From an uncultured Muribaculum sp. (lineage in GTDB: Bacteria; Bacteroidota; Bacteroidia; Bacteroidales; Muribaculaceae), in the NCBI GenBank assembly GCA_910578835.1, contig CAJTSK010000009.1:17531-81530 (forward strand): DNA of 64,000 bases. Reading direction: 5' to 3'. Of the stretch, positions 40,042 through 49,738 are shown one piece after another. Position numbers and translations under genes: made by a program. Below the pieces are notes generated by a model. The model was given only the letters and a program-made list of their open reading frames with translations, was not told the origin of the DNA and did no database searches. Each line of letters opens with the position of its first letter. Within the stretch, counting starts at the first letter, position 1.

Positions 40042-41555
40042 TGACCGATATGGCAGAAAGCATTACCAATCGTAACGACGCCTGGCGCGAGGAATTACGC
40101 AGCCGCCACTCCACAAAACAGCGCACATCGCTTCCGCGCGTAAAAATGCCGGAAGTCGACCCGGCATATCGTGTCACTTGTGTTGACGAAGTCAATCAGG
40201 GACTCAGCGTCGAGCAGGCTGTGCTTGAATCGCGCCGATGCCTTGACTGCCCCGACCCGGGATGTATGAAAGGGTGTCCGGTAGCCAACAACATACCGGG
40301 TTTTATCAAAAATATCGAACGCCGTAACTTTGCCGAGGCTCTCCGCGTAATCAACGAGACGAGCGTGCTTCCGGCAGTGTGTGGAAGAGTATGTCCGCAA
40401 GAAAAGCAGTGTGAGGCATCATGCATCTACAATAAGATGAAGAAGCAGCCGGTGGCAATAGGTCATCTCGAACGATTTGTCGCCGACTTCAGCCGCGAAA
40501 GCGAGCGCCAGAAAACACTTGCCGGCGAACTTGTCAAGGAGGATACGCCTCAGCTTGCGCCACAGCCCCTGGCTATAAAAATCGCGGTCATAGGCTCCGG
40601 TCCTTCAGGACTTGCCTTTGCCGGCGACATGGCAAAACGCGGCTATAAGGTGACTGTATTTGAAGCGCTCCACACCTTTGGCGGAGTATTGAAATACGGT
40701 ATCCCTGAATTTTGCCTTCCCAACGAAATCGTCGATTATGAAATCGAGCGCCTCAAAAGCCTCGGTATCGAATTTGTAAAAGATTGCTTTGTGGGCAAGA
40801 CATTCTCTTATGAAGAATTACAATCGGCAGGCTTCAAAGGCATTTACATCGCGACAGGAGCGGGTAAACCGCGCTTTATGTGTGTGCCGGGCGAGAACCT
40901 CCCCGGAGTGATGACAGCCAATGAATACCTAATACGACTCAATCTGCTTGACTCACAGGCCTACGCGAAAAATCCGACATCACTCGCCGGAAAACGCGTA
41001 GCAGTAATCGGCGGCGGCAACACAGCTATCGATGCTGTGCGCTTCGCCCTGCGCATGGGAGCGGAAAAAGCCATGATTGTCTACAGGCGCAGCGAGGCAG
41101 AGATGCCGGCACGTCTGGAGGAGATACGCCACGCCCGCGAGGAGGGAGTGGAATTTATCACCCTCAGCAATCCGGTAGAGTATCTTGCCGATGAAAACGG
41201 ATTTCTCAGCACCATGCGTCTACAGAAGATGGAACTCGGCGAACCTGATTCCACCGGACGACGCTCACCGGTTGAGATACCCGGCGCTCTCGAAGATGTA
41301 CCGGTCGACCTCGTGGTGGTAAGCGTAGGCTCCCTGCCCAATCCTCCCACATCGCTCCCCGACCTGGAGATGACCCGTCAGGGGGGTATCGTGGTCGACA
41401 ACTCATCGATGAAATCATCGTCACCGGCGATATATGCGGGAGGCGATATTGTGAGAGGTCCCGCGACAGTGATACTTGCCATGGGCGACGGACGTCGTGC
41501 CGCAAAAGCCATGGCGGAAGCATTTGAGCAGCGACTTCAATCTCTCCAACTGTAA
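40041..41555 (+). CDS. NfnB/GltD-like NADPH-dependent oxidoreductase subunit
   Basis: The 504-residue protein is a GltD/NfnB-type flavoprotein. An N-terminal double [4Fe-4S] domain holds Cys-rich motifs (CLDCPDPGCMKGCPVANN and CGRVCPQEKQCEASC); then two dinucleotide folds (IGSGPSGLAFAGDMA and IGGGNTAIDAVRFAL). Often annotated as glutamate synthase small subunit; the one-base overlap with an NfnA-like partner argues for NfnAB. NfnAB couples ferredoxin and NADH oxidation to NADPH formation. Confidence 0.85.
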   Translation: MTDMAESITNRNDAWREELRSRHSTKQRTSLPRVKMPEVDPAYRVTCVDEVNQGLSVEQAVLESRRCLDCPDPGCMKGCPVANNIPGFIKNIERRNFAEALRVINETSVLPAVCGRVCPQEKQCEASCIYNKMKKQPVAIGHLERFVADFSRESERQKTLAGELVKEDTPQLAPQPLAIKIAVIGSGPSGLAFAGDMAKRGYKVTVFEALHTFGGVLKYGIPEFCLPNEIVDYEIERLKSLGIEFVKDCFVGKTFSYEELQSAGFKGIYIATGAGKPRFMCVPGENLPGVMTANEYLIRLNLLDSQAYAKNPTSLAGKRVAVIGGGNTAIDAVRFALRMGAEKAMIVYRRSEAEMPARLEEIRHAREEGVEFITLSNPVEYLADENGFLSTMRLQKMELGEPDSTGRRSPVEIPGALEDVPVDLVVVSVGSLPNPPTSLPDLEMTRQGGIVVDNSSMKSSSPAIYAGGDIVRGPATVILAMGDGRRAAKAMAEAFEQRLQSLQL

Positions 41556-41601
41556 AATCATTAATAATCCATATTGTTACACTTATAAATCAATTTATCA
41601 C

Positions 41602-42621
41602 ATGAAAATCATCACTTTAGGCGAGATTATGCTCCGCCTTTCACCGGCTGGAAACAACCGTTTCGTACAAGTTGACAACTTTAATGTAATCTGGGGCGGT
41701 GGCGAGGCTAACGTAGCTGTCAGCTGCGCTAACTACGGTCACGAAGCTTGCTTTGTAAGCCGACTTCCCAAGCACGAAATCGGTCAGGCTGCGGTAAACG
41801 CACTTCGCCGTTATGGAGTGAACACTGAATATATCGCACGTGGCGGTGACCGCGTAGGTATCTATTACTGCGAGACAGGAGCATCAATGCGCCCCTCTAA
41901 GGTAATCTATGACCGCGCCAACTCTGCTATCGCCGAGGCTGACCCCAGCGAATTTGACTTCGATGCAATCATGGAAGGCGCTGACTGGTTCCACTGGAGC
42001 GGTATCACCCCCGCTATCAGCGACAAGGCTGCCGAGCTTACCCGTCTTGCCTGCGAGGCTGCAAAGCGTCACGGCGTTACTGTATCGGTTGACCTCAACT
42101 TCCGCAAGAAACTCTGGACCAAAGAAAAGGCTCAGTCAATCATGCGCCCGTTGATGAAATATGTTGACGTATGTATCGGTAACGAAGAAGATGCAGAGCT
42201 TTGCCTCGGCTTCAAACCCGATGCTGACGTAGAAGGCGGCAATACCGATGCCGAAGGCTACAAGGGCATCTTCGCTGCCATGATGAAGGAATTTGGCTTC
42301 AAGTATGTAGTATCTACCCTCCGCGAGTCATTCTCAGCTACCCACAACGGCTGGAAGGCAATGATTTACAATGGCGAAGAGTTCTATCAGAGCAAGCGCT
42401 ACGACATCAACCCGATTATCGACCGTGTAGGTGGCGGTGACTCATTCTCCGGTGGTCTTATCCACGGTCTGCTCACCAAGCCTAACCAGGGCGAGGCTCT
42501 TGAATTTGCAGTAGCCGCATCAGCGTTGAAACACACTATCAACGGTGACTTCAACCTTGTATCAGTTGAAGAGGTTGAATCACTTGCCGGTGGTAATGCC
42601 AACGGACGCGTTCAGCGCTAA
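41602..42621 (+). CDS. kdgK: 2-dehydro-3-deoxygluconokinase
   Basis: The 339-residue PfkB-family kinase phosphorylates KDG to KDPG. The opening MKIITLGEIMLRLSPAG, GGGEANVAVSCANYG and the C-terminal anion-hole motif GGGDSFSGGLIHG are present. The frame is open to 41476 inside the flavoprotein gene; the ATG at 41602 gives the family start. Eda follows 33 bases downstream, so the pair completes the Entner-Doudoroff-type end of the pathway. Confidence 0.92.
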   Translation: MKIITLGEIMLRLSPAGNNRFVQVDNFNVIWGGGEANVAVSCANYGHEACFVSRLPKHEIGQAAVNALRRYGVNTEYIARGGDRVGIYYCETGASMRPSKVIYDRANSAIAEADPSEFDFDAIMEGADWFHWSGITPAISDKAAELTRLACEAAKRHGVTVSVDLNFRKKLWTKEKAQSIMRPLMKYVDVCIGNEEDAELCLGFKPDADVEGGNTDAEGYKGIFAAMMKEFGFKYVVSTLRESFSATHNGWKAMIYNGEEFYQSKRYDINPIIDRVGGGDSFSGGLIHGLLTKPNQGEALEFAVAASALKHTINGDFNLVSVEEVESLAGGNANGRVQR

Positions 42622-42654
42622 TAATCACAAATAATATATCATAATTAGACTAAA

Positions 42655-43323
42655 ATGGCAAAATTTGATAAGCAAGCCGTATTGGCTAAAATAGGCGAGA
42701 CCGGTATGGTCCCCGTATTCTACCACTCTGACGCAGAAGTTGCCAAGCAGGTTGTAAAGGCTTGCTACGAAGGCGGTGTACGCGCATTTGAGTTCACCAA
42801 CCGTGGCGACTTTGCCCACGAGGTATTTGCCGAAGTGGTAAAATTCGCTGCCAAGGAATGCCCCGAGATGGCTATGGGCGTAGGATCAATCGTTGACCCC
42901 GCGACTGCAGCTCTTTACCTCCAGCTCGGCGCATGCTTCATTGTAGGTCCGTTGTTCAACCCCGAGATTGCAAAGGTGTGCAACCGCCGTCTCGTTCCCT
43001 ACACCCCCGGCTGCGGTACTATCTCTGAAGTAGGCGCTGCCCAGGAAGTAGGCTGCGACCTCTGCAAGGTATTCCCCGGCGATGTACTCGGTCCGAAATT
43101 TGTCAAGGGACTCAAGGCTCCCATGCCCTGGTCAAAGCTTATGGTTACAGGCGGTGTTGAACCCACTCAGGAAAACATCACCTCTTGGATCAAGGCTGGC
43201 GTATATTGCGTAGGCATGGGCTCTAAGCTTTTCCCCGGCGACAAGGTAAAGGCTCAGGACTGGCAGTATGTAACCGACAAGTGCCGCGAGGCTCTCGGCT
43301 ACGTAAAAGCCGCTCGCCAGTAA
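42655..43323 (+). CDS. eda: KDPG/KHG aldolase
   Basis: The 222-residue aldolase splits KDPG into pyruvate and glyceraldehyde-3-phosphate. Motifs are [17 protein letters not shown], the Schiff-base lysine in [10 protein letters not shown] and [10 protein letters not shown]. It is last in the kduI-nfnAB-kdgK-eda run and is followed by a strong terminator. Confidence 0.94.
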   Translation: MAKFDKQAVLAKIGETGMVPVFYHSDAEVAKQVVKACYEGGVRAFEFTNRGDFAHEVFAEVVKFAAKECPEMAMGVGSIVDPATAALYLQLGACFIVGPLFNPEIAKVCNRRLVPYTPGCGTISEVGAAQEVGCDLCKVFPGDVLGPKFVKGLKAPMPWSKLMVTGGVEPTQENITSWIKAGVYCVGMGSKLFPGDKVKAQDWQYVTDKCREALGYVKAARQ

Positions 43324-43350
43324 TAATCTCCCGATAGCGATAACTATAAT

Positions 43351-43388
43351 ACGGGGATGCGCCAATTGGTGCATCCCCGTTGTTTTTT
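43351..43388 (+). terminator. Terminator after eda
   Basis: A near-palindrome (ACGGGGATGC on the left, GCATCCCCGT on the right, with GCC/GGT pairing inside via one G-U) spans 43351-43380 and is followed by T residues at 43383-43388. Confidence 0.9.
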
Positions 43389-43449
43389 CAATCCATACTA
43401 TTTATATGTCATTTCGTCCATGAAAAGCCGGCAGCTCGTCAGATTATGA

Positions 43450-43480
43450 TTGCATCACAGTCAGGGAGTAACGAACTTTG
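43450..43480 (+). promoter_or_regulatory. Candidate promoter of the DUF4421 gene
   Basis: TTG at 43450-43452 and GAACTTTG at 43473-43480 are 20 bases apart; the -7 box differs from TAnnTTTG in its first base. The DUF4421 start codons follow at 43527 or 43545. Confidence 0.45.
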
Positions 43481-43526
43481 TACAAAAAAGCTCAGGCAAT
43501 AACACTAAGAGCTCTTTTAACGATAA

Positions 43527-44567
43527 ATGTTGCCGTCACAGCATATGGACAGAGTTAAACAAATAATAGTAATCGTCATGACGGTTGCCGGTATTAACCC
43601 GCTGACCGGAATGACCCTCAATCTCGATTCAATTGCCGCCAAGGGCAAATTTCCGAAGTTATGTGTCGACATATACAACCACTGTGACAGACTATTCAAC
43701 TCATCTGACACTTCATATGTCATGGACATAGACTATAATATGAACGTCAAACTCCGCTCCAACAACTGGTTTGACTACAATAATCTGCATTTCACCGACA
43801 AGGGAAACATAGAGATGATGTCACCATCTACCAATACCATAGGGTTTGACATAACCTACCAGGCGATATCTCTTGGCTATGATATAAATATCAACAAGCT
43901 ATTCGGAAGCTACGACCGCACAAAATCCAAGTTTAACTTCGACTTTTCATGTGCCCTGCTGTCTGCATCATTCTATTCAATAAAAAACAATACCGGGATG
44001 AATATCACCGAATACAACAGGAGAGATGTTGATAAATTGAAGTTTAACGGAATAAAGACATCGGAATGGGGCATTGAGGCAAACTATTTCTTTAACAATA
44101 AAAGATATTGCTATGCTGCAGCGTTTTCATTCAGTAAACTCCAGAAAAAAAGCCAAGGCTCCTTTGCATTGGGATTATCATATGTCAATCAAGATTACCG
44201 ATTTGACTTCAGCAAATTACCACAAGAGCTAAGCTATTCCGGGCCTGAAGATTATAGCGCGACGGGGCAATCATTCGGCATTAAAATCGGTTACGGTTAC
44301 AACTGGGTCCCACATAAAAACATCACTGTAGGCATAAGCGAATCAATTGTACCGGCTTTGGTAATTGCCAATTCATCGGAGAGCAGGAAGCGCTACTCGT
44401 TTCGGTTGTCTAACCGCCTGTATCTCTCAATGGTATGGAATCAAGACCGATGGTTTGTCGGCATAGTGTGCAAAAGCAATATTGCCATGATTTATGACGA
44501 CAAGGCGGCTCTTGCATGCGGGCTTTTCAGCACCGAAGTCAAGCTTGGATGGCGATTCAGGATATAA
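43527..44567 (+). CDS. DUF4421-like outer-membrane protein
   Basis: The protein of about 340 residues has a signal-like N-terminus (MDRVKQIIVIVMTVAGINPLTG) if started at the second ATG (43545), and a beta-barrel body. The segment SNNWFDYNNLHF, followed by GFDITYQAISLGYDININ, and late YGYNWVPHKN fit DUF4421, an outer-membrane family of the Bacteroidetes. Function is unknown. It lies 48 bases upstream of the LytTR regulator gene on the same strand, so it may sense or admit something for that system; inference only. Confidence 0.65.
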   Translation: MLPSQHMDRVKQIIVIVMTVAGINPLTGMTLNLDSIAAKGKFPKLCVDIYNHCDRLFNSSDTSYVMDIDYNMNVKLRSNNWFDYNNLHFTDKGNIEMMSPSTNTIGFDITYQAISLGYDININKLFGSYDRTKSKFNFDFSCALLSASFYSIKNNTGMNITEYNRRDVDKLKFNGIKTSEWGIEANYFFNNKRYCYAAAFSFSKLQKKSQGSFALGLSYVNQDYRFDFSKLPQELSYSGPEDYSATGQSFGIKIGYGYNWVPHKNITVGISESIVPALVIANSSESRKRYSFRLSNRLYLSMVWNQDRWFVGIVCKSNIAMIYDDKAALACGLFSTEVKLGWRFRI

Positions 44568-44615
44568 CCCTCAGATATGCAACAATATAAACGAACATAA
44601 TACGTTAAATATATT

Positions 44616-45374
44616 ATGGCGAAATACATAATAATCGAGGATGAGCAACTCGCTTATAATGAGTTGAAACGAATGATGATGACTGTGCGACCCGACTGGG
44701 AGCTTTGTGGCTGGGCATCATCGGTAGAGCAGGCTATTATTCTCATAAAATCAACGGCTGCCGACCTGCTGCTTGTAGACATACGGCTCTCCGACGGTGA
44801 CAGCTTTGAGATATTTGACCGGATAAAGACCTCTGTTCCGGTAATATTCACGACTGCTTATGATGAATTTGCATTAAAGGCATTCAAAATCAACAGTATC
44901 GACTATCTGCTAAAGCCCATTGAGGAAACTGATCTTGAGGCGGCATTGCAAAAATATGAGAGCCTGCGGGCAATCACCCCGGAGTCAGACTCATATGCAC
45001 AATTTCGCAATTACTATCTTTCGCCCAACCTCAAAAACCGTTTCCTCGTCCAGTGTGGCGACATTTATCAACATATCGAGACCCGCGACGTGGCATTCTT
45101 TTACAGCGAAGAAAAATACAACTATCTCCACACATTTTCCGGTCGCCGCTACATTATTGATTACACTATTGACCGCCTGGAGACGATACTTGACCCGACG
45201 CGTTTCTTCAGGGTATCGCGCGGATGCATTGTCAATATCGACAGCATCAAGAAAGTGTCAAAATATTTTACCGGTCGCTTAAAGCTGGAAGTCTATCCCG
45301 ATTGCCCGACTGACATTACCGTGCCACGCAACAGGGTAAAAGAGTTCTTTAACTGGATGGATGGCGTAAAATGA
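44616..45374 (+). CDS. LytTR family response regulator
   Basis: The 252-residue regulator has a receiver domain with acidic residues in IIEDEQLAYNE, the phospho-acceptor Asp in LLLVDIRLSDGDSF and TTAYDEFALKAFKI, and a C-terminal LytTR DNA-binding domain (SEEKYNYLHTF, RFFRVSRGCIVNIDSI). It pairs with the histidine kinase 10 bases downstream. LytTR regulators of this order are often tied to envelope or carbohydrate genes; the likely targets are the adjacent pectin genes, by position only. Confidence 0.92.
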   Translation: MAKYIIIEDEQLAYNELKRMMMTVRPDWELCGWASSVEQAIILIKSTAADLLLVDIRLSDGDSFEIFDRIKTSVPVIFTTAYDEFALKAFKINSIDYLLKPIEETDLEAALQKYESLRAITPESDSYAQFRNYYLSPNLKNRFLVQCGDIYQHIETRDVAFFYSEEKYNYLHTFSGRRYIIDYTIDRLETILDPTRFFRVSRGCIVNIDSIKKVSKYFTGRLKLEVYPDCPTDITVPRNRVKEFFNWMDGVK

Positions 45375-45384
45375 GCTTATCGTT

Positions 45385-46371
45385 ATGAAGAAAAAGATAT
45401 TGTTTCTATTTTTAATGCTTTTGCTCCTGCTGTCGGTGACGCTGATACTGATAATCGCAATGAATAACCCGACGGGGCTGACAGCGAAGACATTTCTTAT
45501 AAACATGCTGTACAATTTCCCGGTGTTCATAGCAATGGGGATTGTCGACTATTGGCTTATAAGACTCATAAGCCGCAAGCACAACAACGGCGGCATTTAC
45601 ATGTTTGCAATCATGTCGGCGATATTGCTTATCCCCGTCCTGTGGGGGTGCATCGCCTATATGATTGCCATCTTCTGCGATTATCCATTCTCCATAGTGA
45701 GAAATGTGCTTCCCGCCATGCTATGCAATAGCATAATCACTCTGTTTGTAGCCGTATATCTTTATGGTCAATATGAAGTGGAAATATCCCGGCAACTTGC
45801 ACAAGCCGAAAACGAAAAGCTGAAATATCAGTTTGAAGCACTGAAAAATCAAGTAAATCCTCACTTCCTGTTCAACAGCCTTAATGTGCTTGCCTCGCTC
45901 ACGTATGAAAGTCCGGAGTTGGCAAACCGGTTTGTCAAGAAGCTGTCGGCAGTTTACCGCTATCTCCTTACCTCGGCTCAGAATATGACCGTAAATCTAT
46001 CTGACGAAATGAAATTTGTGGTTACTTACCTATATCTGGAGCAAATGCGCCACGGCGACAGCCTTAAAATCGAAATTAAAGAGATTGCCAGTGCCGCCAC
46101 GCGGCAAGTTATCCCGGTAAGTGTGCAGATGCTAATTGAAAATGCCATAAAGCATAACACCGCCACTCCCGAACGACCATTGTACATCACAATTGAAGAG
46201 AGTGAAGATGGCGTAACGGTAACCAATAATATCCAGCGCCGTAACAATGCCAACAAGACAGGCGTAGGATTAAGGAACTTAAGGATGCAATATGAGTTGC
46301 AACGGCAACACATCGTCATCACCGACGACGACCGTCACTTTACAGTGTTCCTGCCCTACGTGATGCCGTAA
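45385..46371 (+). CDS. LytS-type sensor histidine kinase
   Basis: The 328-residue kinase has four hydrophobic segments in the first 130 residues (the first at about residues 4-25), a coiled-coil linker (AQAENEKLKYQFEALKNQ) and a His_kinase domain whose phosphorylated His is in NPHFLFNSLN, followed by an ATPase domain with IENAIKHN and TGVGLRNLRMQYEL. This is the standard partner for LytTR regulators. It has no large periplasmic sensor domain. Confidence 0.92.
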   Translation: MKKKILFLFLMLLLLLSVTLILIIAMNNPTGLTAKTFLINMLYNFPVFIAMGIVDYWLIRLISRKHNNGGIYMFAIMSAILLIPVLWGCIAYMIAIFCDYPFSIVRNVLPAMLCNSIITLFVAVYLYGQYEVEISRQLAQAENEKLKYQFEALKNQVNPHFLFNSLNVLASLTYESPELANRFVKKLSAVYRYLLTSAQNMTVNLSDEMKFVVTYLYLEQMRHGDSLKIEIKEIASAATRQVIPVSVQMLIENAIKHNTATPERPLYITIEESEDGVTVTNNIQRRNNANKTGVGLRNLRMQYELQRQHIVITDDDRHFTVFLPYVMP

Positions 46372-46390
46372 CACCATGATTGAATAGGGC

Positions 46391-46422
46391 ATAAAAAAGG
46401 CGACGCCTCACAGCGCCGCCTT
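46391..46422 (-). terminator. Terminator of the PL11 gene
   Basis: A 10-bp stem with one mismatch (46397-46406 with 46413-46422) is followed on the minus strand by a T-run (46397-46392). Confidence 0.8.
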
Positions 46423-46457
46423 AAAACTATGATTGAAGGTAAGTTAGAAAATGATTT

Positions 46458-49400
46458 TTAGTTTTTGAAAAACTTGATTGTCTGACGCTCGTCGCCATTT
46501 TCAATCACAATCACATACACGCCGGGAGCGGCATTTTCAGTAACAACAGCGGGTGTGCCATATCCCTTGGCGACCACGATACCTGTAGTAGCATCAATCA
46601 ATGTCACATCACCCTCGGTAATGTTGGCATTAATCATTGCATCGTCAATACCTGCTGCGTCAGGCTTAGACTCTTCGTAGCGTCTTGCAACCTTAGCGGC
46701 ACTCATCGCGCCCTCATAGATGTAAAGCTCGTCGATATCGCCTGAGTAAGGATTGTCAAAATTAAGATTTACGTTACCTATTACAAGGTCTTCGAGTTTG
46801 TCGGCAATCTCACCGGTATTGTCGGAGGCATCTCCCGCAAGCTCGCCGTCGATATAAAGCTTGAGCTGCTTGGTCATGCCGTCACGCACACACACGAGGT
46901 GATGCCACATACCGTCAAAGCACTCTGTCGCCGAAGCCGCAACCTCGCTCTTGTTCTTGTCATCATCAATAGCAAAGCGGAGATTGCCGTTCTTGTATTC
47001 GATACCTACCCAGTTGCCCGAGGTCTCTGCCGATGTAGCGGCGAGACTACCCTTATGTAGCATATATGCAGCAGAGGTAGTCGATTTGAACCACATCTCG
47101 ATGGTGAAGTCGCGGGCTCCAAACTGAATCTTGTCATAAGCCTTCTGCTTAAGGTAAGAACCGCCCTTGAGCGACAATGCGTTGCCTTCGACACCCTTGA
47201 TTAAGGAAGCAGAGTTGCCGCTTACGGTAGCCTCTCCCTCAACGTCATTGGGCGTAGCCTCGTCGAGCGACTCAAATGAGTATTTCGCAAGAGGTATAAG
47301 CTCTACCTTAGCCACGACGTTGATGGTAAATTCGAGGCGCGAAGTGGCATCTTCCTCGCCCTTTGCCACGAGAGTCACATTATATGTACCGATTTCAGCC
47401 GGGGTGCCGGAGATAGTGAATGCACCGGTATTGTCATTGAAATCAATTGTCACGCCATCAGGAAGACCCTCGGCGGTAAGAGAAGTAGTAGCGATAGCCA
47501 GTCCGGAAATCTCCTGAATTGCATCGCCTACCTCAATCAGCTGCTTGACGCTGCCCGACTTGATGGTAAGACGGGGAGCATTAGAGAAGCGGTCGGCAAG
47601 ATAGTATCCAAGGTGAGGAGGCTGGTTGTAAGCCACATTCTGCCATGCGATAGCCATACGGTAGTTGTGATCCTGCATAAGACAGGGCACACGGTATTCC
47701 GAAGGAATAGTGGTGGTAAACAGAAGAAGGTCACTGCTGTTTTCGCCATCCCACAACAAGATTTCCTCACGCCAGTCACCGAGGATGTCGGCGGTAAGGC
47801 AGGGGGTAGCCTTTGTCGTGTTACATGACTGCGCATTCCATTTGCTGAACGACATCAGCGTAGAGCTGCCTGTAAGCGCGGCATTACGCTTTTCGATAAT
47901 CGGGAATGACTTTTTGCTATCCTTGTTATATTTGCCGTCAAACAGTTCGTCAAGAAGGTCACCGTCCCAATAAATACGGAAACAGCTTGAGGGCACCTTG
48001 CCGTCGACCGCGATATTACCCTTGCAGTCAAACGTAGCGTTGGCACGGTTGCCTTTCACAAAACGTGAACCGGGCCAAATTTCATAGCCGCGCCAGTTTT
48101 CACTAAGGTCACCTACCAGTCCACGACCGATATCGTTGCCTGACTGAGCCTCGCCCCATATGATTTCACCGGTAGCGGCATCACGGAACTCACAGTCCCA
48201 CTTATAAGGTGATTTCTTCTCTTCATGAACCATGAACACTTCAAGACCGTCACGGTCAGGGTCAAAGTCGCCGAGATGGAGGGCATCGCCATGACCGGCA
48301 CCGGTGCGGTACAACAATTTACCGTCATGGTCGATACAAGCCGAGCCATAAACGATTTCGTCACATCCGTCGCCATCCACGTCGCCGACAGTCAGAGAAT
48401 GCGCACCTTCGCCGTATGCACCCTGACCGGGGGTTGTGGATGCATGAAGCCAACGCTGCTTCAGTTCCTTTCCATCAAAATCCCATGCACAAAGGTAGCT
48501 ATGGGTATAATATCCGCGGCAGAACACAGCACTCGGCTTCTTGCCGTCAAGATATGCCACGCAGGCGAGATAGCGCTCGCAGCGGTTACCATAGCTATCG
48601 CCCCAGCTGCTCTGCACAGAGCGGAGAGGCACATAGCTTGTAGTGGCAATCTCTTCACCGGTAAGACCGTTGAACACAGTAAGATACTCAGAACCTTTGA
48701 GTATGATACCATCGCTGTTTCTATAGTCGTCGGTCACTTTGTCATCACCCATCAACACAGGCTTTCCTTTGCCGTCGATTGTTCCGGGAGCGGTCTTGCA
48801 TATAAGCTCGGCTCTTCCGTCGCCGTCAAAGTCATATACCATAAACTGGGTATAGTGGGCGCCGGCACGGATATTCTGACCGAGATTTACGCGCCACAGC
48901 TTTGTACCGTCAAGCTTATAGCAATCGATATATACATTGGAGGTAAATGCCTTGAATGAATTGTCCTGAGAGTTGGAAGGATCCCATTTTACAAAAATCT
49001 CATATTCACCGTCGCCGTCGACATCGCCCACAGAGCAGTCGTTGGGAGTATAAGTAAAGTCATCCACAACAAGATTTTGAACCACACCGTTCTTATAGGT
49101 AGTAAACTTGCTGTTGCCCGGTATCGTGCCACCTTCAGGACGGTCAAGCTTGATACGCAGATAAGGGTCGCCCCATGCAAGCGTCTCGTTGCTCGATTCT
49201 CCGGTATCAAGACGCTTCACCACATACTTTGAAGTCGCCGTTCCCTCGGCATCGACAATGTTGGTGCCGCCCTTGATAGGCTCGGCATTTACTTTCACCC
49301 CGTCGCGATACACGTCAAATGTCGTCGACTTGCTGTCGTCGGCAAGACTGCGCCACGACACAAACACACCTCCGTCGGTCTTGACGGCAACCACACCGCG

Positions 49401-49481
49401 GTCAAGAGTCTCCGCCTGTTGCGCACAGACACCCATTGACGCACCAAGAAGCGACAATACTAAAACTGATTTTTTAATCAT
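46458..49481 (-). CDS. PL11 rhamnogalacturonan lyase with LamG-like and sorting domains
   Basis: The 1007-residue secreted enzyme has a signal peptide (cleavage near GVCAQQ) and a PL11 beta-propeller catalytic domain to about residue 640: DRGVVAVKTDGGVFVSWR, repeated calcium-binding D-D-G motifs such as VGDVDGDGEYEIFVKWDP, VYDFDGDGRAEL and VGDVDGDGCDEI, and GDWREEILLWDG. An Ig-like segment (about 655-735), a LamG/concanavalin-like domain (about 740-930) and a C-terminal tail (APGVYVIVIENGDERQTIKF) follow. PL11 cleaves rhamnogalacturonan-I by beta-elimination. The tail suggests export by the T9SS found here. The gene is monocistronic, divergent from the esterase-GH28-GH95 run. Confidence 0.92.
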   Translation of the reverse strand: MIKKSVLVLSLLGASMGVCAQQAETLDRGVVAVKTDGGVFVSWRSLADDSKSTTFDVYRDGVKVNAEPIKGGTNIVDAEGTATSKYVVKRLDTGESSNETLAWGDPYLRIKLDRPEGGTIPGNSKFTTYKNGVVQNLVVDDFTYTPNDCSVGDVDGDGEYEIFVKWDPSNSQDNSFKAFTSNVYIDCYKLDGTKLWRVNLGQNIRAGAHYTQFMVYDFDGDGRAELICKTAPGTIDGKGKPVLMGDDKVTDDYRNSDGIILKGSEYLTVFNGLTGEEIATTSYVPLRSVQSSWGDSYGNRCERYLACVAYLDGKKPSAVFCRGYYTHSYLCAWDFDGKELKQRWLHASTTPGQGAYGEGAHSLTVGDVDGDGCDEIVYGSACIDHDGKLLYRTGAGHGDALHLGDFDPDRDGLEVFMVHEEKKSPYKWDCEFRDAATGEIIWGEAQSGNDIGRGLVGDLSENWRGYEIWPGSRFVKGNRANATFDCKGNIAVDGKVPSSCFRIYWDGDLLDELFDGKYNKDSKKSFPIIEKRNAALTGSSTLMSFSKWNAQSCNTTKATPCLTADILGDWREEILLWDGENSSDLLLFTTTIPSEYRVPCLMQDHNYRMAIAWQNVAYNQPPHLGYYLADRFSNAPRLTIKSGSVKQLIEVGDAIQEISGLAIATTSLTAEGLPDGVTIDFNDNTGAFTISGTPAEIGTYNVTLVAKGEEDATSRLEFTINVVAKVELIPLAKYSFESLDEATPNDVEGEATVSGNSASLIKGVEGNALSLKGGSYLKQKAYDKIQFGARDFTIEMWFKSTTSAAYMLHKGSLAATSAETSGNWVGIEYKNGNLRFAIDDDKNKSEVAASATECFDGMWHHLVCVRDGMTKQLKLYIDGELAGDASDNTGEIADKLEDLVIGNVNLNFDNPYSGDIDELYIYEGAMSAAKVARRYEESKPDAAGIDDAMINANITEGDVTLIDATTGIVVAKGYGTPAVVTENAAPGVYVIVIENGDERQTIKFFKN

Positions 49482-49544
49482 AGCGTTTATTGGTATAGAT
49501 TACAGTTAAATAATTTGCTGATAAATATAAAATTTCATGATACA

Positions 49545-49552
49545 CAAAGATA
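49545..49552 (-). promoter_or_regulatory. -7 box of the PL11 gene
   Basis: The minus strand reads TATCTTTG, a perfect TAnnTTTG, 64 bases upstream of the start codon. Confidence 0.6.
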
Positions 49553-49702
49553 GAGACAATATCGGACGGAAAAATGGATTTTTCATCAAAATAGAGTCAA
49601 AAATGTCACTTTTGGATTGCAAAATGTTGATAACATTCCACTCATGACAATTTTTACAACATGAAAAGCAATAATTACCCGACTTATTCGAGATGTATTT
49701 AT

Positions 49703-49710
49703 TAACTTTG
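49703..49710 (+). promoter_or_regulatory. -7 box of the acetylesterase-GH28-GH95 run
   Basis: TAACTTTG fits TAnnTTTG and lies 29 bases before the ATG at 49739. Confidence 0.65.
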
Positions 49711-49738
49711 TTTTGCTTAACTTTAAACGATACTTCAC

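Noticed and set aside
43474..43492. AACTTTGTACAAAAAAGC resembles the core of engineered lambda attachment sites (attL1/attB1) as I recall them
   Set aside because: The match stops outside this core, no vector or phage sequence flanks it, and it coincides with a promoter-like box followed by an A-run. Treated as chance; a nucleotide search would settle it.
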